Shown: one piece after another, positions 26,240 through 36,883 of the stretch
Numbering within the stretch: the stretch's first letter is position 1
Layout of the letters: every line of letters starts with the position of its first letter
NCBI GenBank assembly: GCA_012517825.1
Contig: JAAYUG010000008.1
Location: 1 to 40,978 of the forward strand
Length of the DNA stretch: 40,978 nt
Origin: Bacteroidales bacterium
GTDB taxonomy: Bacteria; Bacteroidota; Bacteroidia; Bacteroidales; JAAYUG01
Direction: 5' to 3'
The notes under the pieces: generated by a model
Told to the model about the DNA's origin: nothing
Seen by the model: only the letters and a program-made list of their open reading frames with translations
The model's database searches: none
Program-made: the position numbers and the translations under genes

Positions 26240-27190
26240 ATGATTTTTTTCAGCAGAGAGAGGAAAGAGTCGCTCGTAAGGGGGCTCGACAAAACCAGGG
26301 AATCCCTTTTTCAGCGGATTGCCAGGGCAATTACCGGTAAATCGCATATTGACGACGAAGTACTGGCCAACCTTGAAGAAGTGCTCATCGCCTCGGATGT
26401 GGGAGTAGATACCACCATCCGCATCATCCGAAGGCTGGAAGAGAGGGTGGCCCGTGAGAAGATTTCCGGCATTGATGAACTGAACCGCATTCTCATGGAA
26501 GAAACAGTAGCCCTGCTTGCCGAGAATCCGGCGGGCAGTGCAACGGATTTTGCTTCTCCGCTTCCTTCCGTTCCCTATGTGATTATGGTGGTGGGTGTGA
26601 ACGGGGTAGGGAAGACCACAACCATCGGGAAACTGGCCTGGCATTATACCCGGGCAGGGAAAAAAGTATTACTTGGTGCAGCCGATACCTTCAGGGCGGC
26701 AGCCATCGACCAGCTTGCCATCTGGGCCGAGCGGTCGGGAGCGGAACTCATCCGTCAGCAAATGGGCGCTGACCCCGCTTCTGTGGCCTTCGACGCATTG
26801 AATGCGGCAAAAGCCCGGGGAGCCGATGTGGTCATTGTCGATACGGCAGGGCGTTTGCACAACAAAATTAACCTCATGAACGAACTTTCGAAGGTCAGGA
26901 AGGTCATGCAGAAAGTTATCCCTGACGCTCCGCACGAGGTGCTTCTGGTTCTTGACGGTTCAACAGGCCAGAACGCCTTCGAACAGGCAAAAGAGTTTAC
27001 CAGAGCTACCGAAGTGACGGGAATCTGCATTACCAAACTCGACGGAACTGCCAGGGGAGGTGTGGTAATCGGCATTTCTGACCAGTTTAAAATACCGGTT
27101 AAATTTATCGGGGTAGGTGAAAAAATTGAAGACCTGCAGGTTTTCGACCGAGTAGAATTTGTGCAGTCGCTCTTTGAACCAAAAAAATAA
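26240..27190 (+). CDS. ftsY: Signal recognition particle receptor FtsY
   Basis: 316 residues: the NG core only, without the long acidic A domain of E. coli FtsY. The N domain covers about 1-105. In the G domain are P-loop GVNGVGKTT (119-127), DTAGR and TKLDGTARGG. It is the GTPase receptor that docks SRP-bound ribosomes at the inner membrane. The start at 26240 is chosen; the longer frame from 26183 would begin inside the terminator hairpin. Its stop codon shares one base with the rimO start. Confidence 0.97.
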   Translation: MIFFSRERKESLVRGLDKTRESLFQRIARAITGKSHIDDEVLANLEEVLIASDVGVDTTIRIIRRLEERVAREKISGIDELNRILMEETVALLAENPAGSATDFASPLPSVPYVIMVVGVNGVGKTTTIGKLAWHYTRAGKKVLLGAADTFRAAAIDQLAIWAERSGAELIRQQMGADPASVAFDALNAAKARGADVVIVDTAGRLHNKINLMNELSKVRKVMQKVIPDAPHEVLLVLDGSTGQNAFEQAKEFTRATEVTGICITKLDGTARGGVVIGISDQFKIPVKFIGVGEKIEDLQVFDRVEFVQSLFEPKK

Positions 27191-28536
27191 TGAAAACCAA
27201 TCCGCTGCGGTCTTCCGGCATAAACATCGTTACCCTCGGATGTGCGAAAAACATAGTTGATTCCGAGCATCTTGCAGCCCGCCTGCGCGCAAATCAAATC
27301 CATGTTCAATACGATGCCGACCTGGATGCCCTGCCCAATCTGATTATCAATACCTGCGGATTCATCAATGATGCCAAACAGGAAAGCATAGATGTCATAT
27401 TACGTGCCATCCGTGCCAAAGAGCAGGGAAAAATCCGCCGGCTTGTTGTAATGGGATGTTTGTCGGAACGGTACCGGAAAGAACTGGAGCAGGAAATCCC
27501 TGAAGTAGATGAATACTTTGGCGTCAATAATGTAACTGATATTATCCGCTACTTTGGTCTGGATCTTCAGAGGGAGCTGACAGGAGGGGAGAGATATCTC
27601 CACAATCCAGCTCATTATGCCTGGCTGAAAATTTCGGAGGGATGCGACAGGCGATGTGCTTTCTGTGCCATTCCGGCGATTCGTGGCAAGCATACATCGG
27701 TACCGATAGAAAACCTGCTGAAGGAAGCCCGCTTTATGGCATCGGAAGGAATGAAGGAACTGATCCTGATCGCCCAGGACCTGAGTTCGTACGGAGTGGA
27801 TTTATACGGACGAAAAGAATTACCGGCACTTCTGGAAAAACTGACGGAAATTGACGGAATTCAATGGATAAGACTGCACTACCTGTATCCGGCAGGATTT
27901 CCGAAGCGGATTGTTCCGATAATCAGGAATCATGAAAAAATCTGCCGTTATCTTGACCTTCCCGTTCAGCATATCAGCGACACAGTGCTGCGGAGGATGC
28001 GGAGGGGAACCAGCGGAAAAGCCATCCGTAACCTGATCGGTTATCTCCGGCATGAAATACCGGATCTTACCCTGCGCACCACTCTGATTGTAGGTCATCC
28101 CGGGGAAGGAGAAAAGGAATTTTCCGAGCTGGAAGCTTTTGTGCGGGAAGTAAGGTTTGAAAGGCTGGGCGTATTTTCCTATTCACACGAAGAAGGAACC
28201 TATGGCGGTATCCATTATGCAGATGAAGTTCCCGGGGAGGTAAAACAGGAACGTCTGCAGAGGATTATGGAAATTCAGAGGGATATCAGCACGGAGAAAA
28301 ATCAGGCCATGATCGGCAAAAAAATTACTGTTCTGATTGACAGAAAGGAAGAAAACGGATACATTGGCCGGACAGCAGGAGATTCACCAGAGATTGACAA
28401 TGAAGTATTTGTTGTTTCGGAGCAAAAGCTGATGCCCGGAAGTTTTGTTCCGGTTCTCATTACCGGTGCCGATGCCTATGACCTGGAAGCAGTTTTGGTG
28501 GATGGGTCAAATCCTTTGCAAGGCCGGAGGCGTTGA
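27190..28536 (+). CDS. rimO: Ribosomal protein S12 methylthiotransferase RimO
   Basis: 448 residues. The N-terminal MTTase domain carries cysteines 18, 56 and 90 for the auxiliary iron-sulfur cluster. The radical-SAM cluster motif is CDRRCAFC (Cys152, 156, 159), followed by AIPAIRGKHTS, which marks RimO rather than MiaB. A C-terminal TRAM domain follows (about 375-440). It adds a methylthio group to the conserved Asp of ribosomal protein S12. Translation is coupled to ftsY (1-bp overlap), and it ends 14 bases from the convergent clpC. Confidence 0.96.
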   Translation: MKTNPLRSSGINIVTLGCAKNIVDSEHLAARLRANQIHVQYDADLDALPNLIINTCGFINDAKQESIDVILRAIRAKEQGKIRRLVVMGCLSERYRKELEQEIPEVDEYFGVNNVTDIIRYFGLDLQRELTGGERYLHNPAHYAWLKISEGCDRRCAFCAIPAIRGKHTSVPIENLLKEARFMASEGMKELILIAQDLSSYGVDLYGRKELPALLEKLTEIDGIQWIRLHYLYPAGFPKRIVPIIRNHEKICRYLDLPVQHISDTVLRRMRRGTSGKAIRNLIGYLRHEIPDLTLRTTLIVGHPGEGEKEFSELEAFVREVRFERLGVFSYSHEEGTYGGIHYADEVPGEVKQERLQRIMEIQRDISTEKNQAMIGKKITVLIDRKEENGYIGRTAGDSPEIDNEVFVVSEQKLMPGSFVPVLITGADAYDLEAVLVDGSNPLQGRRR

Positions 28537-28550
28537 AGAAACCTACGCTA

Positions 28551-31100
28551 TTAAACGCCTTCGCTTTCCTGTTTTCCGGCTCCCTCCCTGATTTCTGAGG
28601 TTTCGCCCACATGGACGGTAATATCAAGCTCGTCCTTGTCCTTGGTATAGCTGACAAAAATCGTATCTCCCTCCCTGATGACGGCTTTGATAATAACCTC
28701 GGCCATCGGGTCTTCGAGGTATTTCTGGATAGCGCGTTTCAGAGGGCGGGCGCCGAACTGGATGTCGTATCCTTTCTCAATCAGAAAGTCCTTGGCTTCG
28801 TCGGCAACTTTAACCTTGTACCCCAGCTGATTGATACGCTCATAGAGGCCGGCCAGCTCAATATCGATGATTTTGTAAATATCCTCTTTGGTAAGCGTAT
28901 TGAAAAGCACCACATCATCCACCCTGTTAAGGAATTCAGGGGCAAAGGTTTTCCGCAGAGCACTCTGGATGACGCCTTTGGCATATTCGTTCATTTTGGC
29001 CGCATTGTTGGAAGTGCTGAATCCTATGCCCTGTCCGAAATCTTTCAGCTGGCGCGTACCGATGTTGGACGTCATGATAATAATGGTATTCTTGAAGTCC
29101 ACGCGCCTGCCCAGGCTGTCGGTAAGCTGTCCGTCGTCGAGCACCTGCAGGAGGATATGAAATACGTCGGGATGGGCTTTTTCAATTTCATCCAGAAGGA
29201 CTACCGAATAAGGTTTACGGCGCACTTTTTCAGTAAGCTGTCCGCCTTCTTCGTACCCTACATATCCCGGAGGAGCTCCTACCAGGCGGCTGACGGAGAA
29301 CTTCTCCATGTACTCGCTCATGTCGATCCGGATCAGGTTATCCACCGAATCGAACAGGTATTTGGCAAGGACCTTGGCAAGCTGTGTTTTCCCTACGCCG
29401 GTAGGGCCAAGGAAGATGAAACTTCCGATGGGCTTATTGGGGTCTTTCAGTCCGGCCCGGTTTCTCTGAATAGCCTTGACAACCTTGGCAATGGCTTCAT
29501 CCTGCCCAACCACTTTTCCCCTGAGTTCTTCCGCCATATGCAGGAGCCGGGTACCTTCCGTCTGGGCAATGCGCTGAACCGGCACACCGGTCATCATTGC
29601 CACCACTTCGGCCACTTTATCGGCATCAACGATTTCTTTGTTTTTGCTCAGTTCTTTTTCCCATTTCTGTTTTTCTGTCTCGAGTTCCTCGAGCAGTTGT
29701 TTTTCCTTATCCCGGAAACTGGCAGCCTTTTCAAAGTTCTGGTTTTTTACTGCCTTGATTTTTTCCTTTTTGGTTTCTTCAATGATTTTCTCGAGGTGAA
29801 GAATTTTCTCGGGTACCCTGATATTGGAAATATGTACGCGTGAACCGGCTTCATCCAGGGCATCGATAGCCTTATCGGGCAGGTGGCGGTCGCTGATATA
29901 GCGCATGGTAAGCTTCACACAGGCTTCGATGGCTTCGGGCGTATAAATGACATTATGATGTTCTTCGTAACGCTCCTTGATATTGTTAAGGATCTCGATG
30001 GTTTCCTCGTACGAAGTAGGTTCCACCAGAACCTTCTGGAATCTTCGTTCGAGGGCTCCGTCCTTTTCGATATACTGCCGGTATTCATCCAGGGTGGTAG
30101 CTCCGATGCACTGGATTTCACCGCGTGCAAGGGCCGGTTTGAGCATGTTGGCGGCATCGAGCGAACCGGAAGCGCCGCCCGCACCAACAATGGTATGGAT
30201 TTCGTCAATAAACAGAATGACATTGGGTGTTTTCTGAAGCTCATTCAGGATGGCTTTCATACGTTCCTCAAACTGTCCCCTGTACTTGGTGCCGGCAACG
30301 ATAGAAGCCAGGTCGAGGGTTACCACTCTTTTCCCGAAGAGTACACGCGAGACTTTCCGTTTGACAATGCGCAGGGCAAGTCCTTCAACGATAGCCGATT
30401 TTCCCACTCCCGGTTCACCGATGAGTACCGGGTTGTTTTTCTTTCTGCGGCTCAGTATCTGTGCCAGCCGTTCAATTTCCCTTTCACGGCCAACAATGGG
30501 GTCAAGTTTGTTTTCTTCTGCGGCTTTGGTCAGATCCACCCCGAAATTATCGAGAACCGGAGTTTCGGAGGAAGATTTTGATGAACTTCCCGGCCCCGGA
30601 CGTGAGGTACCAAACGGAGTCCGTTCGTCGTCGTCATCATTGGAAAAATCGGAACTGGCTTCAATTTGCAGATGCTGCAGCTCTTCACGGGCATTGTCGT
30701 AGAAGATATCCATTTCGTTCATGATGCGGGTGGCCAGGCCATCTTCATCTTTGAGAATGGCCAGTAAAAGGTGCCCCGTGTCAATTGTCTTGTTGTTCAA
30801 TGCCTTGGCTTCGAGGTATATCAGCTTAAGAATGCGCTCTGAGGATTTCAGCAGGGGAAGATTTTCTGCTTCACCGGTTTGCAAGGGGCGTTCCGACTGA
30901 ATTTTCTTTTCAATGGCCTTTCTGAGCTCGAACAAATCGGCTCCCAGGTTGATCAGAACCTCAATAGCCATCCCTTCTCCGTCGCGCAGAATGCCCAGCA
31001 CCAGGTGCTCAGGGCCTATATAATTGTTTCCCAGGCGGATGGCTTCTTCCCTGCTGTAGTTCAGTACATCTTTAATACGTTGTGAAAATTTAGAATCCAT
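28551..31100 (-). CDS. clpC: ATP-dependent Clp protease ATP-binding subunit ClpC
   Basis: 849 residues. There are two N-terminal Clp repeats (about 1-145, with [12 protein letters not shown]), an acidic Ser-rich linker (150-182) and AAA+ domain 1 with Walker A GEPGVGKS (228-235). A middle UVR-type segment ([20 protein letters not shown]) follows, then AAA+ domain 2 with [15 protein letters not shown] and the ClpP-docking GIGF loop. It unfolds substrates and feeds them to ClpP. The UVR-containing middle domain marks ClpC and not ClpA or ClpB. Its start is divergent from gyrA, with an AAGGAG ribosome site and -7 element upstream. Confidence 0.97.
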   Translation of the reverse strand: MDSKFSQRIKDVLNYSREEAIRLGNNYIGPEHLVLGILRDGEGMAIEVLINLGADLFELRKAIEKKIQSERPLQTGEAENLPLLKSSERILKLIYLEAKALNNKTIDTGHLLLAILKDEDGLATRIMNEMDIFYDNAREELQHLQIEASSDFSNDDDDERTPFGTSRPGPGSSSKSSSETPVLDNFGVDLTKAAEENKLDPIVGREREIERLAQILSRRKKNNPVLIGEPGVGKSAIVEGLALRIVKRKVSRVLFGKRVVTLDLASIVAGTKYRGQFEERMKAILNELQKTPNVILFIDEIHTIVGAGGASGSLDAANMLKPALARGEIQCIGATTLDEYRQYIEKDGALERRFQKVLVEPTSYEETIEILNNIKERYEEHHNVIYTPEAIEACVKLTMRYISDRHLPDKAIDALDEAGSRVHISNIRVPEKILHLEKIIEETKKEKIKAVKNQNFEKAASFRDKEKQLLEELETEKQKWEKELSKNKEIVDADKVAEVVAMMTGVPVQRIAQTEGTRLLHMAEELRGKVVGQDEAIAKVVKAIQRNRAGLKDPNKPIGSFIFLGPTGVGKTQLAKVLAKYLFDSVDNLIRIDMSEYMEKFSVSRLVGAPPGYVGYEEGGQLTEKVRRKPYSVVLLDEIEKAHPDVFHILLQVLDDGQLTDSLGRRVDFKNTIIIMTSNIGTRQLKDFGQGIGFSTSNNAAKMNEYAKGVIQSALRKTFAPEFLNRVDDVVLFNTLTKEDIYKIIDIELAGLYERINQLGYKVKVADEAKDFLIEKGYDIQFGARPLKRAIQKYLEDPMAEVIIKAVIREGDTIFVSYTKDKDELDITVHVGETSEIREGAGKQESEGV

Positions 31101-31104
31101 ATTT

Positions 31105-31111
31105 ACTCCTT
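31105..31111 (-). promoter_or_regulatory. Shine-Dalgarno site of clpC
   Basis: AAGGAGT on the minus strand, four bases before the clpC ATG; a close match to the anti-SD, rare in this phylum, and it supports the chosen start. Confidence 0.55.
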
Positions 31112-31129
31112 CGTGTCATCAAATATATG

Positions 31130-31137
31130 CAAAGATA
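31130..31137 (-). promoter_or_regulatory. Bacteroidota -7 element for clpC
   Basis: Reads TATCTTTG on the minus strand, an exact TAnnTTTG match. A TTTA 21 bases upstream (31159-31162) is one base off the -33 TTTG. A second exact -7-like match (TATATTTG) lies at 31120-31127, too close to the start to be sure it is used. Confidence 0.5.
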
Positions 31138-31401
31138 GCTAAAAATGAGGACGATTTTTAAACATATCGTGTTAATAATAAACAATTAATCGCTGAAAAA
31201 GCTCACGGAATTTCATTATCTTCGTGCCGCCAAACAGGAATTTGTGATTCTTCATGATGGTTGGCAAAAGACCGGAAAAAAAACCGGCAAAGGATAAAAC
31301 GGATTACACCGGATGAGTGATCAATAAGTCTGGTATGGGCTGTTTCCTGTTCAGTTACAGGGGAGGGCTCACCGGGAAAACAAAAATATGGATAGGAAGC
31401 A

Positions 31402-33894
31402 ATGAGTGAAGGCGAAAAAATTATCAGAGTTAACATTGAAGAGGAAATGAAGACCGCCTACATCGATTATTCGATGTCGGTTATCGTATCGCGTGCTCTT
31501 CCTGACGTTCGTGACGGGCTGAAACCGGTTCACCGAAGGGTTCTGTATGGAATGTCTGAACTGGGGCTGTTTTCCAACCGGCCCTATAAGAAATCGGCAC
31601 GTATAGTAGGGGAGGTGCTCGGTAAATACCATCCCCACGGTGATTCATCGGTATATGATGCCATGGTGCGCATGGCCCAGCCATGGTCGCTTCGTTATCC
31701 CCTGGTTGACGGGCAGGGCAACTTTGGCAGTGTGGATGGCGACAGTCCGGCAGCCATGAGATATACAGAGGCCCGGTTGCAGAAAATTGCCGAAGAAACC
31801 CTTGCTGACATTGATAAAAATACGGTCGATTTTCAGCTCAACTTTGATGATTCACTGGAGGAGCCAACAGTTCTTCCTACCCGGTTACCGGTTCTTCTGG
31901 TGAACGGGGCTTCAGGGATTGCTGTAGGGATGGCTACCAATATGCCTCCCCATAATCTGCGCGAAGTGGTGGATGCTATTGTGGCATATATCGACAACAA
32001 TGATATTACCACCGACGAGCTGATGCAGCATATTAAAGGGCCTGATTTTCCGACCGGCGGCATTATTATCGGCCGCAGGGGAATCAGGGAAGCTTACGAA
32101 ACCGGTCGTGGGAAAATAACCATACGGGCCCGCACCGAAATCGAAACGACCCATAGCGGAAGGGCCAGGATTGTGGTAACCGAAATACCCTATCTGGTGA
32201 ACAAGGCAGAACTGATTCAGAAAACGGCTGCCCTTATCAATGAAAAGAAAATTGAAGGAATATCGTATATAAACGATGAGTCTGACCGGAACGGGCTTCG
32301 TATTGTTATCATCCTGAAAAAGGAAGCGGTGGCCAATGTTGTTCTGAATAACCTGTTGAAGTACACACAGTTGCAGACAGCTTTCAATGTCAACAACATT
32401 GCTCTGGTCAACGGTCGCCCGCGGTTGCTGAACCTTAAACAGCTGATCGGATATTTTGTCAAGCACCGGCATGATGTGGTTGTCAGGCGTTCGCAATTCG
32501 AACTCGATCAGGCCGAAAAGAAGAAACATATACTCGAAGGATTGCTGATTGCCCTCGACCACCTCGATGAAGTAATCCAGCTGATTCGCTCATCGGCCAC
32601 GCCTGACATTGCGCGCGACGGACTGATGACCCAGTTCGGTCTCAGTGAAGCCCAGGCAAAAGCCATTCTTGAACTTCGCCTCCAGCGCCTGACTGGTCTG
32701 GAACGCGATAAAATCCGTGAAGAACACAATGAGCTTGTAAAACTGATTACCTACTTGCAGAGAGTGTTAAGTGAAGAGCCTTTGCGGATGCAGATTATCA
32801 AGGATGAGTTGCTTGAACTGAAGGAAAAATATGGGGATGACCGGAGGACTGAGATAACGCACGATGCCGATGAATTCAATCCCGAAGATTTCATCGCCAA
32901 CGAACCTGTGGTGATTACCCTGACGCACATGGGATACATCAAACGTACATCCCTGACCGAATTCCGTACGCAGAGCAGGGGAGGGAAGGGCAGTAAAGGA
33001 AGCGATACGAGGGAGGAAGATTTCGTGGAATACCTCTTCAGTGCCACAACACACAATACCATGCTCTTTTTTACCGAAAAGGGCCGTTGTTTCTGGCTGA
33101 AAGTGTATGATATTCCCGAAGGGTCCAGATCGTCCAAAGGGAGGGCCATTCAGAATCTGATCCTTATTGAACCCGACGATAAAATTAAGGCGTGTATTAA
33201 TGTGAAAACGCTGGAAGATGAATCCTATGTAAAAAGCCATTATATTGTTCTGGCAACGCGAATGGGAACCATAAAAAAGACCACCCTTGAAGCTTATTCA
33301 CATCCCCGCCAGACAGGTATCAATGCAATCAATATCAGGGAAGGGGATGTGCTGATCGATGCCCAGTTGACCAGCGGAAACCATGATATTCTCCTGGCGG
33401 TCCGTTCCGGCCTTGCCATTCGTTTTAACGAACAGAAAGTCAGGCCTGTAGGACGCAATGCCTCCGGAGTAAGGGGCATTAAAATTGGTCCGGATGATGA
33501 AGTAGTGGGAATGGTGTGTACAAAACAATCGGATGTTGATATTCTGGTGGTTTCAGAAAAAGGCTACGGCAAACGCTCAGCGCTCGAAGATTACCGCATT
33601 ACAAACCGGGGCGGCAAAGGGGTCAAGACGATGAAAATCACTTTAAAAACTGGACCTCTGGTTGCCATTAAGAAAGTTACCGATGAAAAAGATTTAATGA
33701 TTATTAACAAATCCGGTTTAACCATTCGCCTTGCCGTTGCCGATCTTCGTGTCATGGGCAGGGCAACCCAGGGCGTGCGGCTGATCAACCTTAAAGAAGG
33801 GGAAAGCGTGGCGGCCGTGGCAGTTGTTCCCAAGAGTGAAGAAGAATTGCCGCAACCCGACCTGCCGGAGGACGGAAGCCCGGTATTGAACTGA
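31402..33894 (+). CDS. gyrA: DNA gyrase subunit A
   Basis: 830 residues. The catalytic tyrosine is in [10 protein letters not shown] (Tyr121, E. coli Tyr122). The quinolone-determining region reads [10 protein letters not shown], with Ser82 and Asp86 at the places of E. coli Ser83 and Asp87, i.e. the susceptible-type residues. The C-terminal beta-pinwheel carries the GyrA box as QSRGGKG, which separates it from ParC. Gyrase A with GyrB introduces negative supercoils. The gene seems monocistronic. Confidence 0.98.
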   Translation: MSEGEKIIRVNIEEEMKTAYIDYSMSVIVSRALPDVRDGLKPVHRRVLYGMSELGLFSNRPYKKSARIVGEVLGKYHPHGDSSVYDAMVRMAQPWSLRYPLVDGQGNFGSVDGDSPAAMRYTEARLQKIAEETLADIDKNTVDFQLNFDDSLEEPTVLPTRLPVLLVNGASGIAVGMATNMPPHNLREVVDAIVAYIDNNDITTDELMQHIKGPDFPTGGIIIGRRGIREAYETGRGKITIRARTEIETTHSGRARIVVTEIPYLVNKAELIQKTAALINEKKIEGISYINDESDRNGLRIVIILKKEAVANVVLNNLLKYTQLQTAFNVNNIALVNGRPRLLNLKQLIGYFVKHRHDVVVRRSQFELDQAEKKKHILEGLLIALDHLDEVIQLIRSSATPDIARDGLMTQFGLSEAQAKAILELRLQRLTGLERDKIREEHNELVKLITYLQRVLSEEPLRMQIIKDELLELKEKYGDDRRTEITHDADEFNPEDFIANEPVVITLTHMGYIKRTSLTEFRTQSRGGKGSKGSDTREEDFVEYLFSATTHNTMLFFTEKGRCFWLKVYDIPEGSRSSKGRAIQNLILIEPDDKIKACINVKTLEDESYVKSHYIVLATRMGTIKKTTLEAYSHPRQTGINAINIREGDVLIDAQLTSGNHDILLAVRSGLAIRFNEQKVRPVGRNASGVRGIKIGPDDEVVGMVCTKQSDVDILVVSEKGYGKRSALEDYRITNRGGKGVKTMKITLKTGPLVAIKKVTDEKDLMIINKSGLTIRLAVADLRVMGRATQGVRLINLKEGESVAAVAVVPKSEEELPQPDLPEDGSPVLN

Positions 33895-33908
33895 TTTTTT
33901 GATACTTT

Positions 33909-33939
33909 TTTGATTTTGGTTACAGGATTTGTATTTTTG
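33909..33939 (+). promoter_or_regulatory. Full Bacteroidota promoter (-33 and -7) for the TPR protein
   Basis: TTTG (33909-33912), 19 bases, then TATTTTTG (33932-33939): both elements match TTTG-N19-TAnnTTTG exactly. The TPR gene starts about 57 bases later. It is the best promoter match in the window. Confidence 0.7.
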
Positions 33940-33996
33940 GCGAGATTTTTGAACAGAAATTTATAAACAAAACCAACATTACAATTTGAATACAAT

Positions 33997-35331
33997 ATGA
34001 AACGATTTGTCCTTCTGACGATTGCGGTTATTACCGGCCTGACACTCAGGGCACAAATGACTGCTCCTACGGTAAATTACGGCGCCTATGAGAAGAAAGT
34101 TCAGAAAAGCGACGCCGACATCCAGGATCCTAAAAAATCTGAAAATCCAAAAACATGGATTAGCAGGGGATCTCTCTTTCAGGAGATTTACGAGCTGAAC
34201 AACATCAAATTCCTTCAGAAAGGCGCTGATGAAAAGCAGATACAGCTCATCTTCTTTAATCCGCAGAAAAAAGAAACCCTGCAGTTTCCCAACGGGATTG
34301 TTCAGGAAAAACTGATTTATGACGGAATAACCCTGATTTTCGAAAACGGTAAGCTGGTCGACTGGGATGAAACCAAAACCGTGACCGATAAACCTCTTGA
34401 CAAGGCATTTGATGCCTATGCAAAAGCCCAGGAACTTGACAAGGAGAATAAATTTACCAAAGCATTGAAAAAGAACCTCGAAGAGTTGAAGAACCAGTAT
34501 CTGCGCGACGGTTCTTATATGTACGACAAGGGCGTGAGGGCTGAAGAAGCCGGTGAATCTGAAAAGGCAAAGGAATATTTCCAGAATTCCTATCACGATT
34601 TTGCCATGATGCTGAAGATCAATGAAACTCCGGCCATGGGCAATGTAAAGGATACATCCATCATGTATTACACAGGAGTTGCTGCCAGGAAAGCAGGCAG
34701 ACCCGATAACGCCATTGTCTATTTTGAACAGGCCAGGGCACTGAACTACAATGAGCCTCTTTTGTACGAGCTTCTGGCTAATTCCTATGCCGAAACGGGT
34801 CAGGACGACAAAGCCATTGAAGTACTCAAGGAAGGATTTCAGCGTTTCCGTGATAACAATCGTATAGTTATCGCCCTTATTAACAACTATCTGAAGAAAG
34901 GCGATTCCCAGGCCGCCCTTGATTACCTGGCTATAGCCAAGCAACAGGATCCCAATAACAAAACCTTCTATTTTGCCGAAGGAACGCTGTATGATAAGCT
35001 GGGAAAAGTTGAGGAAGCAAAGGCTGCCTATCAGAAGGCGCTGGAAATCGACCCCAATTACTACGATGCTATTTTTAATTTCGGTGTGTTATATTATACC
35101 CAGGCTAAGAAACTGATCGATGAAGCAGCTTTTGAGAAAGATCCTACTGAATCAGCCAGGAAGGAGGAAGTGGCTTTGAAAGAACTGGCAAAATGTGTTC
35201 CATATCTGGAAAAAGCCCTCGAAATTCAGCCAAACGACCGTAATATCCTGGAAACCTTGCAACCAATTTATTACAAGTTGAAGATGATGGATAAATATGA
35301 AAAGGTAAAGGAACAGCTCAAGAATATGTAA
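33997..35331 (+). CDS. Secreted tetratricopeptide repeat protein
   Basis: 444 residues with a signal peptide (FVLLTIAVITGLTLRAQ). The N-terminal part (about 20-130) is not a known domain. From about residue 140 onward there are TPR units, for example ARKAGRPDNAIVYFEQARAL, ANSYAETGQDDKAIEVLKEG and LYDKLGKVEEAKAAYQKALE. A further set before the C-terminus includes VPYLEKALEIQPNDR. TPRs bind partner proteins; a periplasmic scaffold or envelope-assembly role is likely. Its strong promoter suggests high expression. Followed by a terminator 17 bases on. Confidence 0.85.
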   Translation: MKRFVLLTIAVITGLTLRAQMTAPTVNYGAYEKKVQKSDADIQDPKKSENPKTWISRGSLFQEIYELNNIKFLQKGADEKQIQLIFFNPQKKETLQFPNGIVQEKLIYDGITLIFENGKLVDWDETKTVTDKPLDKAFDAYAKAQELDKENKFTKALKKNLEELKNQYLRDGSYMYDKGVRAEEAGESEKAKEYFQNSYHDFAMMLKINETPAMGNVKDTSIMYYTGVAARKAGRPDNAIVYFEQARALNYNEPLLYELLANSYAETGQDDKAIEVLKEGFQRFRDNNRIVIALINNYLKKGDSQAALDYLAIAKQQDPNNKTFYFAEGTLYDKLGKVEEAKAAYQKALEIDPNYYDAIFNFGVLYYTQAKKLIDEAAFEKDPTESARKEEVALKELAKCVPYLEKALEIQPNDRNILETLQPIYYKLKMMDKYEKVKEQLKNM

Positions 35332-35348
35332 TAAAGTATCAAAAAAGG

Positions 35349-35380
35349 AAAGGCGGTTTGAATTTCAGACCGCCTTTTTT
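35349..35380 (+). terminator. Intrinsic terminator after the TPR gene
   Basis: AAAGGCGGT (35349-35357) pairs with ACCGCCTTT (35369-35377); the stem extends inward by three pairs including a wobble, and T6 follows. Confidence 0.9.
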
Positions 35381-35570
35381 GTTTGAGGCCGGTGAGAAGG
35401 TGTTTGCGGGTAAAGATGTTGCAGGGAGAGGAACAGATGAAATTTACATAAAAATAGTATTGTTATTTAACATAATATTAATTATAGGACAAAATAGGTC
35501 AATAAATTTCAGCTTCTGGCCAACCTTCTTTTCCATAAAATCTTTGCAGTTTAACCGGCCTGATGTCTGT

Positions 35571-36761
35571 TCAGACAATCTTCTGGATGATGGTTCCGGA
35601 TTTTTTTTCTTTCAGAATAAGTTTCCGGGAGCCGTCGGGCATAGTTTCCTTTTTAATCAGCCAGTACGACGCATCATATTCTTCGAGGGAAAGTATGGGT
35701 TCAGCCTTTTCTTTGCCGCGCCATGAATGCAGGGTAACCGGTTCCCATTTTTTGCTGCGGGCAGAACGGTAACAGGCATCCATGATTTCATTGACCACGT
35801 AACCGTCGTAGAACGTTTCGCGGCAGGAATAATTTCCTTCCCAGGCGGTAAACATATCATTGAACATATCGGTATAACCCAGCTCGACCACTTCGTCACC
35901 CACCGGGAATATCCAGCCTTTTTCGGTTTCGGCCTTTTCGGCCACATAGCCTTTTTTCCCGGCGGCAGTAAAGATTTCGAAGCCCGTACGCAGGAAGTTG
36001 TTCACCCAGATGGTTCCTTCGGTGCCCATCACCTCATCGCGGAGGTCCATACCACCGCGGAACGACCAGCTGACCTCGAATTGTCCTACAGCTCCGTTTT
36101 CATAGCGAATATATCCCAGGGCATTATCTTCGGCCTCAATGGGTTTTACCAGTGTATCGGCCCAGCAAAGTACTTCCACCGGGCGTATATCCTTGCCAAT
36201 ATAGTTTCTGGCAATTTCTATGCAATGGCAGCCCATATCAAGGAGCACGCCGCCGCCCGATATTTCCTTTGTCCAGAACCAGTCGCTGTGGGGTCCGGGA
36301 TGGGTTTCGCGCGAACGGGCCCAGATGACCTTACCTACGGCGCCATTTTTAACCGCATCAAGAGCCTTCAGTGTTTTTGGCGTATAAACAAGGTCTTCGA
36401 GGTAACCATGAAAAACGCCGGCCTTTTCAACTGCTTCCAGCATGGCCAGGGCTTCGTTTGCATTACGGCCCAGCGGTTTGGTGCACAGAACCCCTTTCCC
36501 TGCGCGCACCGCCTGCAGCACCGCTTCCTTGTGCAGATGATTCGGCAAGGCAACCACCACTAAGTCAACGGAGGAATCCCCTACGGCTTTTTCCATGCTG
36601 GTGGTCCATCTGGGTATCCCATGTTTACGCGCGAAGGCCTTTCCCCGTTCTTCATCTCTCGACCATACGGTTACAACCCGGTCGCGGTTCCGCTTTCCGT
36701 GAAGCGAATACGTATAAAAATCACCGATAAATCCGGTGCCTAACATTGCAACGTTTGCCAT
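35571..36761 (-). CDS. Gfo/Idh/MocA family oxidoreductase
   Basis: 396 residues from the ATG at 36761; an in-frame TTG at 36779 would add six residues. The Rossmann start is [15 protein letters not shown]. The usual EKP motif reads CTKPLGRN, a variant in which Thr replaces Glu and the catalytic-type Lys is kept. The C-terminal domain has [21 protein letters not shown] with the conserved DxGxHxID-like block. Members oxidise or rearrange sugars and inositols with NAD(P). No sugar operon adjoins it, so the substrate is unknown. It is convergent with the TPR gene. Confidence 0.9.
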   Translation of the reverse strand: MANVAMLGTGFIGDFYTYSLHGKRNRDRVVTVWSRDEERGKAFARKHGIPRWTTSMEKAVGDSSVDLVVVALPNHLHKEAVLQAVRAGKGVLCTKPLGRNANEALAMLEAVEKAGVFHGYLEDLVYTPKTLKALDAVKNGAVGKVIWARSRETHPGPHSDWFWTKEISGGGVLLDMGCHCIEIARNYIGKDIRPVEVLCWADTLVKPIEAEDNALGYIRYENGAVGQFEVSWSFRGGMDLRDEVMGTEGTIWVNNFLRTGFEIFTAAGKKGYVAEKAETEKGWIFPVGDEVVELGYTDMFNDMFTAWEGNYSCRETFYDGYVVNEIMDACYRSARSKKWEPVTLHSWRGKEKAEPILSLEEYDASYWLIKKETMPDGSRKLILKEKKSGTIIQKIV

Positions 36762-36883
36762 AGGACTTTTTTTTAGCAAGATAAAGAATCATACCAAAAT
36801 AACAGGTATAGATAAGCAGATTTTTTCCTAAACTTGTACAGGCAAAATATCCAGTTCCAGAAATTTTTTCAATCTAAAGTACC

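Larger units (their letters stand above)
31101..31401. other. Divergent promoter region between clpC and gyrA
   Basis: 301 bases without a gene. The left 40 bases hold the clpC ribosome site and -7 elements. For gyrA, TATCTTCG at 31217-31224 is one base off the -7 consensus and would leave a leader of about 170 bases. No hairpin, riboswitch or small gene was recognised in that leader. Confidence 0.45.

Noticed and set aside
26189-26260. Upstream in-frame starts for ftsY, K subunit, phoU, larE and the alcohol dehydrogenase
   Set aside because: In each case the extra N-terminal residues lack family similarity and overlap a terminator, promoter or neighbouring gene; the inner ATG was used.
28520-28560. 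Weak inverted repeat AGGCGTT/AACGCCT between rimO and clpC as a shared terminator
   Set aside because: Only 7 bp with a long loop and no T-run, and it overlaps the end of both genes.
28611-29843. 410-codon open frame antisense to clpC (with another of 232 codons at 29883-30581)
   Set aside because: Phe-, His- and Gly-rich product typical of a shadow frame; clpC is fully conserved on the other strand.
33979-34944. 321-codon open frame antisense to the TPR gene
   Set aside because: Covers the promoter-supported TPR gene and looks like a hydrophobic shadow product.
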